A stretch of 64,000 nucleotides of DNA from Dryococelus australis (GCA_029891345.1 CM056997.1:221278172-221342171); one strand, 5' to 3'; positions 1 through 11,582 are shown, counted from the first letter of the stretch. Program-made: numbers and translations. Notes: generated by a model not told the origin, from the letters alone.

Positions 1-643
1 TAAAACCTAACATTAAATGAATCTCCAAAATATTTTCAGCATTCATGAAAAGTGTGTTAAGCATTTGATTTGCCACAAGTTTTTTTCTTTTCATACCTAG
101 CTAGGATATACAACTTAACAGCTGTCACTTTTTTTGTTGGTTGTTGCCTTCTTGAAAAGATATCTGCTGATGTAAAGGGACTGGTCGATATTCCAGTGTT
201 CCGTACTTGATCCTTTCTTTTGGCTAAGATCTTCGAAACTGGGCGTGTCAAATAAATTGCCGATTGTTCGTAGAAATAAAATACGCTCTCTGCTAAGTGA
301 AGCAAACACTGAGTCGTAATGAAAACCTGTGTTCTGTAAGTCTCTGTGAATGAGTCAAATGCGAATATGGTTATTACTTTATCTGAGATGCACGAGACAG
401 GAATACTTCCCTTATTGGTTTACTGACAGTGTTCAAGTGAAAGAGTTGCCGTTCCCTCTAGTATATCCGACACACTCTTGTGGGATCTGAGACAGTAACG
501 AGCGATACTAGGGAGAAATAATACTGAACATACTTGAATAGTATATCGAAGTCACGTGAATTGAGATGGTGATTTATTGAGAAAACGTCGGACAGCATGT
601 TAGGTTTCAGCGACCTATGCACACGTCTGCTATGTATCATACC
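1..643. other. Unassigned AT-rich sequence
   Basis: No gene, repeat or RNA feature is recognised. Open frames here are under 85 codons and resemble no family I know. Confidence 0.5.
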
Positions 644-645
644 TA

Positions 646-932
646 GAGCCACCTGTTTTTCACGAAAAGATGTATGCATAACCTATACTTCAATTGTTAC
701 GTGCAAGCTTGCAAATTCACTTTCACGATTGGCCACGTGTCTGTGTGAGAAGACACTTTATACTCGACTGGGACAATCAGAGCAGTCCCCCAGACACTCA
801 ATATCCATGATTGGCTAGCAGAGACGTGAGACGCATGCAAGTTGAAACCATGCAACAGCGATATTGATTATGAACTAACGTGTTTTGGAGTTCAACTAGT
901 CGTGGAATATTTTACCGGAAAATAAGTGACCC
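646..932. mobile_element. MITE, TTCGCGAA-core group, copy 1
   Basis: A 287-bp unit flanked by TA on both sides (644-645, 933-934). The left end reads GAGCCACCTGTTTTTCACG; the right end, reverse-complemented, reads GGGTCACTTATTTTCCGG. The inner right side carries the AACTAGTCGTGGAATATTTT stretch seen near the right end of other copies. There is no coding capacity, so this is a non-autonomous element. The TA flanks suggest Tc1/mariner-type mobilisation, which is inference. The ends are diverged, so the copy is old. Confidence 0.6.
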
Positions 933-934
933 TA

Positions 935-1690
935 ATGATACCTTACTGGTCACCGTACATGTGAGGAACTTTTGCCTTCGACTGTAGCCCACTGAGACTT
1001 CTGTTGCTCTCACACTGCGAGATGCTGCTAATGTACCATCCAACCGTAAAAGCAGAGAATTGGAGACTAATTATAGATAAATGGTAGTATTTGCATATGT
1101 TACTGCTTTCTGACTGTACGTACAATGAAGCCTGTCTCACGAACGACGGCAGTTCTTGACACTTCTAAAGGCAGTCCTGTTTACAGCTGTATCCCCAGAC
1201 ATGGTGGTGTCTGCCACTGCCACAGATGATGTTTACATAAACACCCCCTGAGTTAACTATCAACCTGCCCAGTATGTCAACAGAAAGCATTTTTCCATAG
1301 AAATAATTGTAAACAAGAGCCCTTGCAGAATTGTAAAATAATAAGCTCATTTGTTAGTGAGACAGACTTAACTGTTAAAAATTTCCGTATATATATATGG
1401 AAATACCTACGGAAATGGGATGATTGTTTTTCCTATAACTTCGGGTTTCGGGGACGAAGACTGCCGAGTCCACACGAAGCATTCTTCGCAGCTGTAAGCA
1501 GAATTTTGTCGTTTCTGCGGCATTCACGTGGTTATCCACGACACTAAGACATATTCTTTCAAATATTAAAAAGTAGCATCAGGCGTCTGTAACATTTAGC
1601 AACCCTTAAAATACGCTTATTTTAATAGAAACTGAAAAAGTTGCTTATGTGTCTGTATTGCAAATACCAAAGTTATACCACAGGTAATAT
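935..1690. other. Unassigned sequence
   Basis: Unique-looking AT-rich DNA with only short chance reading frames. Nothing recognised. Confidence 0.5.
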
Positions 1691-1691
1691 G

Positions 1692-1763
1692 TAAGAGTCA
1701 TAGCTGGGTGGTTAGATCGTAGATTTGTAACATTTTGACTCAGGTTCAAATCTTGCTCAAGTA
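1692..1763 (+). repeat. tRNA-like SINE head fragment
   Basis: A box A-like run (TAGCTGGGTGGTTAGATC) is followed about 35 bases later by a box B-like run (GGTTCAAATCT). The arms do not fold into a clean cloverleaf, so this is read as a tRNA-derived SINE head and not a working tRNA gene. It is unlike the main SINE family of the window. Confidence 0.45.
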
Positions 1764-1764
1764 T

Positions 1765-2417
1765 TAAATATTAGCTTTTCAAATACATCTTTTATACACA
1801 GTAGAACACCCGAATGACGAGAATTAAAGACTTTCTCACTGTCTCCTTTTATTTCTAAGAGGGAGTAGAGCAAACAACTAGGAAATTAATGGAGAGGTTT
1901 TGTGAATTCTCGGGAAGTTGTGTGAAATCATCGGGAAGTCCGTTTACGGAATTCAATGTGTTCCTAATTTTATGGAGAATTTACCGACACACCTGTATAA
2001 ATATTTAGTAGCACTTTTCCGTAAAATGAGGGAGATTATTTATAATGATCACAAATCCGCAAATGTTACCAGTCGCTATGCGCATGAGGAGAAGACGATG
2101 TGTGGCAGACGTTAGCAGAGATGAGTCTGCGAGAGGCAAACCCAGACAGAGAGAGACTTCTCACGGGGCGGCCTGGTCACTTACCTGCAACACAAGAGAC
2201 ATAGAAGAGCATGAGTGTCGGCTGATTGGCCGCACAAAGACAACATTGTGTGCAAGCACAGTGACCGTCTCTGTGTGCGGTGGACAGTGACATTCCTGCC
2301 TGAGCTAGAGGGGAAGGGGGGAGGGGTGTATCTACTACTGAACTGCCATCAAGTTACAGCCGCATATCTGTAGCACGATGCTAGACTCACACTTGGGGCG
2401 GTGTTCACAGTTCAGTT
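1765..2417. other. Unassigned sequence
   Basis: Moderately GC-rich towards 2100-2400. A basic 81-codon frame at 2045-2290 has no recognisable domain. Nothing is supported. Confidence 0.45.
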
Positions 2418-2620
2418 GAGAGCTGATGATGGTGAGATGAGGTGAGAATGGAGAAGAGCCGAAATTCAGGAGAGGGGGAAACAGGATATTCCCGAGAAAA
2501 CCCGCCGACCAGCAGCATCGTCCGGCACGTTTCCCACATCCGGGAGTGAACCGGCCGGGGATTGAACCCGGTTCGTCTAGGTGGAAGGCGAGCAGTATAA
2601 CCGCTCAGCCACCAAGGCCC
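2418..2620 (-). mobile_element. SINE (main tRNA-headed family), copy 1
   Basis: Read on the minus strand, the tRNA-like head contains GGTGGCTGAGCGGTT (box A) and GGTTCAATCCC (box B). It is followed by the body motif shared by all copies, with GCCGGACGATGC and GGCGGGTTTTCTCGG. The (TCAC)n tail seen in fuller copies is missing. A G-run abuts the head at about 2621-2632. Confidence 0.8.
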
Positions 2621-2789
2621 GAGGGGGGGGGGGCACACATTAAACCACAATATATTACTTTAATGAAATCGTGAAAACGATGCAATTAACTTTTGAAGGC
2701 AATTTTTTCATGTAAAAATACAATAGAGTACGTAATGCTTCAACTTGGTTACAACAGATACTTCTTAACCCTGAAAATCACAGATAAGT

Positions 2790-3050
2790 AAAGACAGAAA
2801 AATTTTGTGAATTAATTTTAGGACAAGGTAGACTTCAAACACATTACAGTTTGACACGCCCAAGTGAACTCTGAGCTAATAAGAGACTTGCAAGTAAACA
2901 AGCACCAAATCGCATGCCACCTGGTCTGAGGTAATACTGGCCACGCACTGGGACAGCTGACAACGAACAGAAAGCTGATGCTTTTAGAAACGATAGTATC
3001 GTTCATTCTAGTGTACAGATAATTTAAAAAGGGAAATTCTCCCATCCCTA
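2790..3050. mobile_element. MITE family C, copy 1
   Basis: A non-coding unit whose inner part (2854-2975) closely matches 39748-39867, including TGCCACCTGGTCTGAGGTAA. The ends are inverted relatives: GACAGAAAAATTTTGTGAAT on the left, and GGGATGGGAGAATTTCCC when the right end is reverse-complemented. Boundaries are approximate. It is the more decayed of the two copies. Confidence 0.5.
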
Positions 3051-3295
3051 CAGATAAGTGTGCAGTATAATGATGGAGAGGAAAATTACGCGAGTACGTT
3101 ATACTCCACAGTCCAGTGTATACTCGAGTATGCTGCTACCCCAGAGAGAAACCAATGTTACTCCACACTTGGTAGTAGGGACTTCGCTACTTGTTTCCTT
3201 GCAAGTATGTTGTTTGCACTCAGCTCCTTCCGAGGCGTGCATCTTCATTCCACTATGATCCAATTGTAAAGTTACTTACACGTCTTATCTTATCT
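3051..3295. other. Unassigned sequence
   Basis: Holds two overlapping chance frames of 66-69 codons. Nothing recognised. Confidence 0.4.
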
Positions 3296-3896
3296 TGAGA
3301 TACATTTTTTTTTCACAAAAATATTCCATCAATGACTATTACTGCTCACAAAAACCCGTTAGTTAAAGAAAACTTCGTGACTGGATGATTTTAACAGTCG
3401 TGATTCTAAGTATCTACCAGAAAATCACGGACGTTTACAGTCAGAATTAATTAATACTGATTGGCCCAGTCAGGTGTGAAATGTATTCCCTCACACATGC
3501 ACCCGGCCAATAGCACAAGCAAATTTGCGAGTGTACACGTAGAATGTCGAAGTAGGCTATAGCTAATGACACTCGAATTTCGCGAAAAGATCTCCCCACA
3601 TACTAGGTTTCAATATCCTACGTGCATTCCAGCAGTATTATTGCTTGTTGGAGGCGTGTGTTTGTGAGAAAACATTTTCTTACTTGACTAGACAATCAGA
3701 ATTGGTTACTCCGCTACTGTACGTCTATGATTCGAGGGTAGACGCCTGAGATGCGTAACACCTAGATAATAGAATCGCTGAAGTGTATCTGAGCTAAATT
3801 ATTATGTAATACAACTGGTCGTGAAATATTTTTGCGAAATTCGGGTGTCGCTAGCTATAGCATGCGTAAATACCTATTCGCGAAAAAAGGTCACCC
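3296..3896. mobile_element. MITE family D, copy 1, split by a nested MITE
   Basis: The right end (ATTCGCGAAAAAAGGTCACCC followed by TA at 3897-3898) and the interior from ATTGGCCCAGTCAGGT (3460) match the intact copy at 11585-11869. The left end near 3296 (TTTTTTTTTCACAAAAATATTCC) is diverged. The continuity with the 11.6-kb copy is interrupted by a second element at 3566-3851. Without that insert the unit is about 310 bp, close to its relative. Confidence 0.6.
3566..3851. mobile_element. MITE family A, copy 1 (nested)
   Basis: A 286-bp unit between TA dinucleotides (3564-3565 and 3852-3853). The left end is GACACTCGAATTTCGCGAAA; the right end, reverse-complemented, is GACACCCGAATTTCGCAAAA. 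The interior (GACTAGACAATCAGAATTGG) matches the copy at 7132-7369. It sits inside the family D element, so it inserted later. Confidence 0.7.
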
Positions 3897-3981
3897 TACC
3901 TATCCTGAGATCAATTCGCTTAATTTTCCTGTTCCTGTATATAATTTTTGATATCGCAACAAACCTTTCTGTTCGGAACTA

Positions 3982-5095
3982 CACAATTGTTATTATAGCG
4001 CTGTGCCATATTACATGTCGATATCAGTCATTATGTGCTTGTGTTTGATGTATTTGTTGTTATAGCGCTGTGCCATATTACATGTCGATATCAGTCATTA
4101 TGTGCTTGTGTTTGATGTAATTGTTATTAAAGCGCTGTGCCATATTACATGTCGATATCAGTCATTATGTGCTTGTGTTTGATGTAATTGTTATTATAGC
4201 GCTGTGCCATATTACATGTCGATATCAGTCATTATGTGCTTGTGTTTGATGTAATTGGCAACAGGTGTTTATGACACTGCACAATTGTTATTATAGCACT
4301 GTGCCATATTACATGTCGATATCAGTCATTATGTGCTTGTGTTTGATGTAATTGGCAACAGGTGTTTATGACACTGCACAATTGTTATTATAGCGCTGTG
4401 CCATATTACATGTCGATATCAGTCATTATGTGCTTGTGTTTGATGTAATTGGCAACAGGTGTTTATGACACTGCACAATTGTTATTATAGTGCTGTGCCA
4501 TATTACATGTCTATATCAGTCATTATGTGCTTGTGTTTGATGTAATTGGCAACATGTGTTTATGACACTGCACAATTGTTATTATAGCGCTGTGCCATAT
4601 TACATGTCGATATCAGTCATTATGTGCTTGTGTTTGATGTAATTGTTATTAAAGCGCTGTGCCATATTACATGTCGATATCAGTCATTATGTGCTTGTGT
4701 TTGATGTAATTGTTATTATAGCGCTGTGCCATATTACATGTCGATATCAGTCATTATGTGATTGTGTTTGATGTAATTGGCAACAGGTGTTTATGACACT
4801 GCCAAATTGTTATTATAGCGCTGTGCCATATTACATGTCGATATCAGTCATTATGTGCTTGTGTTTGATGTAATTGGCAACAGGTGTTTATGAGACTGCA
4901 CAATTGTTATTATAGCGCTGTGCCATATTACATGTCGATATCAGTCATTATGTGCTTGTGTTTGATGTAATTGGCAACGGGTGTTTATGACACTGCCAAA
5001 TTGTTATTATAGCGCTGTGCCATATTACATGTCGATATCAGTCATTATGTGCTTGTGTTTGATGTAATTGGCAACAGGTGTTTATGACACTGCGG
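3982..5095. repeat. Mixed 67/97-bp tandem array
   Basis: Thirteen head-to-tail units, each holding the core GCGCTGTGCCATATTACATG and GTCATTATGTGCTTGTGTTT. Start-to-start spacing of GCGCTG (3998, 4065, 4132, 4199, 4296, 4393, 4490, 4587, 4654, 4721, 4818, 4915, 5012) gives two lengths in the order 67,67,67,97,97,97,97,67,67,97,97,97, and then a last long unit. Long units add a 30-bp cassette that starts GGCAACAGGTG and ends CTGCACAATT. Differences between units are few, so the array is young or homogenised. There is no conserved coding frame. Confidence 0.95.
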
Positions 5096-5099
5096 AATG

Positions 5100-5358
5100 T
5101 AATCAAAACACCGAATGATGTCTACCATTATGTAAGAGACTTATTTTATTGTACACTGTTTTCTGTTCTGTACAGTTTACATAATAAAAGACACTTCTCG
5201 TAAAAGGTGTCATTTATAGGACGCTGTAAGTAAAATGGTTAGCGTTCTCTCTCGCTTTATGTTGGGTGGGCAGGCTGGGCGGTCTTGACAACTAAAGAAC
5301 CAAAATAACATAAACTATGCCTTACAACTAAACGTGCCCGTTGTTTATCCAGGAATTT
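5100..5358. other. Unassigned spacer
   Basis: A short unique spacer between two tandem arrays. Nothing recognised. Confidence 0.5.
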
Positions 5359-5985
5359 AACCCAGAAGCCCGTGGTATGAAGCTACTGTTTAACTCAGAA
5401 GCTCGTGGTATGAAGCTACTGTTTAACCCAGAAGCTCGTGGTATGAAGCTACTGTTTAACTCAGAAGCTCGTGGTATGAAGCTACTGTTTAACCCAGAAG
5501 CTCGTGGTATGAAGCTACTGTTTAACCCAGAAGCTCGTGGTATGAAGCTACTGTTTAACTCAGAAGCTCGTGGTATGAAGCTACTGTTTAACCCAGAAGC
5601 TCGTGGTATGAAGCTACTGTTTAACCCAGAAGCTCGTGGTATGAAGTTACTGTTTAACCCAGAAGCTCGTGGTATGACGCTACTGTTTAACTCAGAAGCT
5701 CGTGGTATGAAGCTACTGTTTAACCCAGAAGCTCGTGGTATGAAGCTACTGTTTAACTCAGAAGCTCGTGGTATGAAGCTACTGTTTAACCCAGAAGGTC
5801 GTGGTATGAAGCTACTGTTTAACTCAGAAGCTCGTGGTATGAAGCTACTGTTTAACCCAGAAGCTCGTGGTATGAAGCTACTGTTTAACTCAGAAGCTCG
5901 TGGTATGAAGCTACTGTTTAACCCAGAAGGTCGTGGTATGAAGCTACTGTTTAACTCAGAAGCTCGTGGTATGAAGCTACTGTTT
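5359..5985. repeat. 33-bp tandem array, 19 copies
   Basis: Nineteen units of 33 bp, each with AGCTCGTGGTATGAAGCTAC and TGTTTAAC. Two variants differ at one base (AACCCAGAAG versus AACTCAGAAG) and partly alternate, which suggests duplication of larger blocks. Because 33 is a multiple of three, both strands stay open: NPEARGMKLLF repeated on plus, and NSSFIPRAS(E/G)L on minus. Neither frame has a signal peptide, a domain or any non-repeat coding context. I read it as a minisatellite and not a gene. Confidence 0.95.
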
Positions 5986-6569
5986 AGCGACGCCGGCCAC
6001 GGACAAACATCCGTGCGTGGAAACTCATAATACAACGACAAAAAGTTTCACATACAATACTAATTTTGTTACTAATGCTATCAGTATTTAAGCTCGTTCG
6101 ATGTAATCCTTTGACATGTGTTTTTGCTTCCCAGCTACACGTGACTTGCACATGATGATTATAGAGGCGAGAGCGCATTTGATGCACATGTGAAGGTCGG
6201 CTTTAACGCCAGGGGTCGTATCTCCGACCAGTCCGCCTACTGCGGCAAGCTAAGAAGAAGTATATGCTGTAGAATCCACTCTTTGTTTTCTAACACGCAT
6301 AAATATTGATAGTATTCTTGCATGTGTTTTTACCAACATGGTAGAAAGAGGTATTGGGCGAGGTAAAAAAAAAAAAAACTTATTCAAAGCAATCGAAAAT
6401 GGAATTAGTCTAATCATGTGGACGCGATAGATAGATAGCTAGCGATATACAGATAAACAGATAGATATATAGAGAGCAGAAAAAAGCGGGAAACACCGAT
6501 TTATTCGTATAAAAAAATATAGTTTGCTTATTGTTTGCCACAGTCAAGTGCTGCCTTTGTACAGGACTG
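5986..6569. other. Unassigned sequence with GATA-rich microsatellite
   Basis: A (GATA)-like run lies at about 6427-6475 and an A-run at about 6366-6380. Otherwise unrecognised. Confidence 0.5.
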
Positions 6570-6582
6570 TTCAAAGATAACC

Positions 6583-6843
6583 GGGGCCACGGTGGCTGAG
6601 CGATTAGCACGCTCGCCTCCCATTAAGGCAAACCGGGTTCAATCCCAGACCGGGACACCGGATTTTCGCAAGTGGGAATCGTGCCGAACGATGCCATTGG
6701 TCGGCGGGTTTTCTAGGCGATCTCCCGTTTCCCCCGCCCCTTCATTCCGCGCTGCTCCATATTCTCTTCAATCACCCTCATCATCTCTTAGGACATCCCT
6801 GTTAAAAAACGCCCAAATCTCTTCATTAATTTCATTCATTCAA
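6583..6843 (+). mobile_element. SINE (main family), copy 2, with target-site duplication
   Basis: The head GGGGCCACGGTGGCTGAGCG (box A) and GGTTCAATCCC (box B) are followed by the body motif GGCGGGTTTTCTAGG and an ATTCATTCA-type tail. A 12-bp direct repeat brackets it: TTCAAAGATAAC (6570-6581) and TTCAAAGCTAAC (6838-6849), one mismatch. The right flank continues into repeat family G, so the SINE landed in an older repeat. Confidence 0.9.
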
Positions 6844-7130
6844 AGCTAACTCAATATTACTGCTTCCTGCTTATTATTGGCTAACAGTTAAACGGGGCGT
6901 GTACAAACAATTGCTAACCAATCACAGTAGCAGGAGAAAAGAACAAGCGTTTGAAGTCTACTTCGCCACAGAATGAATTCGCGAAATACTCGCCGCTCTG
7001 CAAATAGTAAACATTCTGTGCTCTGTCTTTACTCCGTTTAGCTGGGCCTGAAGCTACAAACAGCGAACAAGTGACTTCTGCTGTAGTGTGTAGAGGATTG
7101 TGAAGTCTAGCTTGGTACTGTATTATAACT
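6838..7130. repeat. Interspersed repeat family G, copy 1
   Basis: A non-coding stretch with clear similarity to 20150-20595, for example ACCAATCACAGTAGCAGGAG and GTAAACATT in the same order. Class unknown. The left end is split by the SINE at 6583-6843 and the right end abuts the MITE at 7132. Confidence 0.65.
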
Positions 7131-7131
7131 A

Positions 7132-7369
7132 GCGACACTTGATTTTTGTGACATGTGTTATTGGCTGCTTATCTCTGCGGTATGACATCATCTTATGAGA
7201 CTGGTCAATCAGAATTTGGTTACTCCTATAATAGGAGTTTGTAATTCACGGGTAGACACGTAACACGAATGTTACGTTAGTCATTCAATCAATAATAAAA
7301 GGGGATCAGAGTTAAAGAATTACGAAATACAACTAGCTATGAAATCTTTTCGCGAAATTCGGGTGTCCC
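7132..7369. mobile_element. MITE family A, copy 2
   Basis: A 238-bp unit with TA on each side (7130-7131, 7370-7371). The left end starts GCGACACTTGATTTT; the right end, reverse-complemented, starts GGGACACCCGAATTTCGCG. The inner ACTGGTCAATCAGAATTTGG run matches the nested copy at 3566-3851. Non-coding. Confidence 0.7.
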
Positions 7370-7371
7370 TA

Positions 7372-7824
7372 CTGATAAGAAGTGTGTAGCAATGTGGGCG
7401 AGTGAATACGTGTAGGTTGAGAGATGGGAGGAGGGAAATGCAGCAGCAGGCGAAGAGGAAGACGGCGAGTAGGAGAAGGACGACTTCCGGCGCTGCTCGC
7501 GGCAGACAGGACCTCTGGTTGGGCGGTCAGGAGGCGTTCCGCCCCGACGTCGGCTCAGCGAGACCCCCGCCGTGACGTCACATCCTCCCAACCCAGGCCA
7601 CATTACGCAATTTACCGCTACAGCTCCCGCCAAAACCATTCCAATTAATTGCTCCCCTGCTCGCCCTTCCGTGGTCCTTCTGACGGACATGCTGCATTTC
7701 CTGTCCCTGCGACCGTCGACGATGAATACGCTCTGCAGGACAGTCACATAGTTGACTAGCACCACACAGACGAAATAGCTTGGTGGCTTCTTCACTTCGG
7801 TGTCAGCGACTGTTGGTGGCATGC
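7372..7824. other. GC-rich island with a CRE-like palindrome
   Basis: Strikingly GC-rich compared with its surroundings, purine-rich at 7420-7490, with a perfect TGACGTCA near 7574. It could be a promoter, a first exon or an old repeat. Both strands have open frames (197 codons minus at 7337-7930, 74 plus) but no domain is seen, and the minus frame runs into a SINE. No gene is called. Confidence 0.4.
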
Positions 7825-8005
7825 TGAGGGCGAAGCGAACAGAGCCGAAATGCAAACGAGAGATCCTCGAGAAAACCCGCCGATCCGGCATCGTTCGGTA
7901 CGATTTCCACATGCGAAATTCCGGGGGCATCCCCGCCGGGATTCAAACCCCGTTCGCCTTAGTGGGAGGCGAATAGTGAAACGTCGGCAGGGCGGGATGT
8001 GACAG
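7825..8005 (-). mobile_element. SINE (main family), copy 3, decayed
   Basis: On the minus strand the body motif and the box B-side head are recognisable (GCGAACGGGGTTTGAATCCC). The first bases of the head are scrambled and the tail is missing. Confidence 0.7.
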
Positions 8006-10175
8006 GCCCCTCGTAAGAGAGCCAAAAATAATACGTAATGCTCCCTCGTTTAAAGGTTGGTTGTAATTCATAAGAGTGAGGTAGACGGATATAGACAACA
8101 AGTGCGGGTTAGTGTGAAAAAAAAATGCAAATTTTCTTAGAATGTGTATCTTGAGAATAGCAATTATACATACTAATTAAACTTAAATACCAACACTTAT
8201 AACTCCTTAAGGCGTGTACCATGTATATGGATCACTGTAGTCAGGATATTACTTCTCCAGCACTCTCTCCTCCTAAGACTTACCACGGGAGAGTGTAGGA
8301 AAATATCTGATAGTAGCTAGCAAACATATCACATATGGAATAAACGCTGAAAATTGAAATTATAAGACTTTACCTACTCAACTAGCAGAAAGGATATTCT
8401 CCATAAAATTTCACTAACGCAATATTTAATTAAATACTACAATATCTCAGACAATAGTTAAGATTATTATCGAAGACATGTAAATACTCGTAGTTAAGCA
8501 CGCAATAAATATCTGAGACAATTATAAATTGAGAGCAAAAATACATACATTAACGTTGCCGTAACTGATACAGTTCAGCCGAGTGATTGACGCCAAATCA
8601 AAATTGCATTCCATTAAGATAATTTTCTTTATTAATAACTATTGTTATAAAGCTCACAGCAATCTGACTTGGAAGCCTGAGTCACCAGATATCTACGGGG
8701 GATGCCTGGGCATAAGTAATTAGCAAAGCTTGGAAACTTGGGTGACTTTCCTAAATGGCGTAACTGGCTGGCTTCATTTCTAACGAAAACTAATATTTGG
8801 CTATCGTGATAAATTGTACCATCTGGCAGAAAACTCAGAGATAAAATCTAGCAGCCAGCAGTGTCTTGAAGTTCTGCGATGTGTGGGTCGTGTGTTCAGT
8901 TCCGGCGTCTTCCCTAATTCAGGCCTACGAGCCTAGATACGCGTACATACAGTTCATCGTTTACCACTCCGATCACTCGCGGGCGGTGAACTCTATTAAT
9001 CATAAAACGCGGAAAGCGCTCGCAGACTTATCTTCTTGTCTTCACAAAACACCAGCTTCGCCGTCAGGCAGTCTGCTGTCTGGAACAATGGAACTCGAAC
9101 CAGGTTCCCTAGCAAATTATCCAAATCTACCGGGGCCTTGCGACGCGCCTCGCAGCCCGCCAATCGGTAGACAAAGACAAAATGGCTAAGCCCTTCACGA
9201 ACTGCTTAAGGTGAGGCTTCGATGGTCAGCCAATCAAGGGCGATGACAACCTCATCTCGTTACTATGGCAACTATCAACAAAGGTTATTCAGATTTACGG
9301 CCACGTGACATAAACAAATATTCCATAAACCGAAACACTTATAAAGATTGCAAGAAATGTAGAAATTATAATATACTACGAAGTAACTTGCAAATAAATT
9401 ATTCTGATTGAAAATAGAGTGAGAATAAAAAATATTTATATGTGTCACAAAATTAAATACATATTTAAAAATATTATCTGTTGACTATAATCTGCATTCT
9501 TAACAGTAATTCGTGGTGCGCATACATAATGACCCAAAAACAGCCGTTTTAGTAGTTTAACTACAGCATTACCGCGGTCCATTTTTAAAAGAGAATATTC
9601 TATTCGGCAAATTGCATTGTTTGAGTAAAATTACCTCAAAATACCGCTTCTATTATATAAACTACTGATTTTTAGCTTAAATTTTATGAATAGACTAATA
9701 ATGTGAGCTTATATAATGTTACACTGTCTCTCTAGAAATTCAGTGGGCTAAAACAAGTTCGTTACGGGATTGAGGTCTTAATTAAATAAAAGAATTTATT
9801 ATATATTCCTAATTTTATTTATTCTAACTACAAACCAAATTCGCTCAATTCAACATTTCACAATAAATTGATATTACTTACAGTTTACGATTAATGTCTT
9901 CAATTAATACAATTTATAATTACCCCAAAGAAATAAATAAACTAAAGAATTAAAAATCAGTCCCAATAGAGTGTATCAAAACCCATTCAATTATTTCATA
10001 AATTATGTGTCCATATTTAACAGTTCCAACATTTACAATAAAATCCGTCAGTTTAGTCCATGTCCCACCTATCCGCGATGTTATAGAGTTCTCCGAGCGC
10101 CCTCACGTACGGTAGGCCTCACTCGTCGGGTTTCACTTCCTTTCGTCCGTTCTCATCACGAAAACCGAGTTTTAC
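8006..10175. other. Long unassigned AT-rich stretch
   Basis: Mostly AT-rich. A more GC-rich patch at about 8680-9250 holds a 107-codon plus-strand frame (8866-9189) with no recognisable domain and no flanking gene structure. I cannot tell whether it is an exon or chance. Confidence 0.4.
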
Positions 10176-10295
10176 AATATTAACTTTTCTAATAATTCCA
10201 TTGTTTCACTTGACCGACGCTTGAATTAAGTGGCCAGTTCCATGGCAATGTTAATTTTACATATGTTGTAAAATTATACATTGGGAATGCAAGAA
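10176..10295. repeat. Interspersed repeat family F, copy 1
   Basis: Shares the ordered blocks ACTTTTCTAATAATT, GTTTCACTTGACCGACGC and AATGTTAATTTTACAT with 28488-28597 and, more weakly, with 63191-63295. Non-coding, class unknown. Confidence 0.65.
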
Positions 10296-11582
10296 GATCT
10301 TAAACACTGCTTTTCAAAATGCTTGTTTTATGGTGAACAATCTATACAGTGTATAGTTTCCGAATAAAATGCTGTCGATTGTTTTTCGAAAAACGACTTA
10401 GATAATCCATAAAATCAGTACATATACAAAATAAATAGTTTTAAATTATATAAAAAAATGTGTTCTGTATATTTTTTGAAAACCTTTTTTAAAACTCTTT
10501 TTTTATTTTAACTGAATTTCATTCAAGCGAAGGTTTTGTAACATTCTGTTAAAAAATAATAATTTTTTCCTAGATATATAACTTTAATAGTCATAATGTT
10601 TCTGATAATATTATCTTATTAGTTTTAAGACAATTATTTAAGGGTATTTACTGATTTGGTTTGTCATCGAAAATCAGCTTTGTAATTCGTTAGATTAGGT
10701 TCAGTTATAACTAGTTTGTTTGGTCACACGATTCATGCTTTTTGTTAATCGAAAACATTTACAGTGTGGCAGGAATTAAACTGCTAGGACACCCAAATGT
10801 GTTTCTTAATTCAGGCTTTTATTAATCTACTGTAGACTCATCCGATCCCTGCGTGGTCTTAGGGAAGGTGGTGTCTAATCCTGACTGGTAAAATCAAAGC
10901 AATGTAAAATTAAAAGATATAGTAATAAGTTTTCTAGCCTGATGTAGTAAGTAAATAAGATAAACTACGCGGATTTTTCTGCACATCAGAATAATTCAGT
11001 AACATTTATTGACGCATTTTGCGGACGTGATGCGTCCTTGACTTACCAGACACCAACGTGTGACAATGCTGATGTAATTCAAGTTAGAATCTTTTATTAG
11101 AATGCCAGTATCATATACGACTCGCAACCCCTTACTAATTCACGTTGCTTGGAGGAGACGGGGAATTTTGCGTAGCGAGTTTGCGGTTTCGCCACGCATT
11201 TCTCTAACAGCGCCATTGTCAGGAATCGACAATTACAAGAGTAGTTGCCTTCTGTATACAAACATGAAGAGACGAAAAATTTCGCACTTAAAAACCCAGA
11301 CCACTTCCCCGGATACTCCATAGCTGAAAAAAATACCTTATCGTAGGAATATTCCCCACAGAGATCTACGGATCTGGACATTCGTGTATACTCTTCACAG
11401 GTAACCTTCTAATATAGAATGACTTTTATAAGTCCTGTTACCACTTTCACAATAGCCATATCAGGTTCATTTAATAGTGACAGAGTGGTCAAACTAACAC
11501 AACTCAGATACTATTCTGGCTTAATTATAGTACGCTGAGGCCAGTACAATACAGCGCTGTATTCATTTCTATTCACTATAGG
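10296..11582. other. Unassigned AT-rich sequence
   Basis: Very AT-rich to about 10740, then mixed. Opposed chance frames at 11097-11381 overlap. Nothing recognised. Confidence 0.45.

Noticed and set aside
2573-2620. True tRNA gene
   Set aside because: It is the head of a SINE copy: the body motif follows, the cloverleaf is poor, and the same head recurs many times.
3982-5095. CRISPR-like alternation of repeat and spacer
   Set aside because: The whole unit, including the 30-bp cassette, is repeated; there are no unique spacers, and the context is animal DNA.
5328-6041. Repeat protein genes on both strands of the 33-bp array
   Set aside because: Open frames follow from a period divisible by three in both strands. 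There is no codon bias towards one strand and no non-repeat domains.
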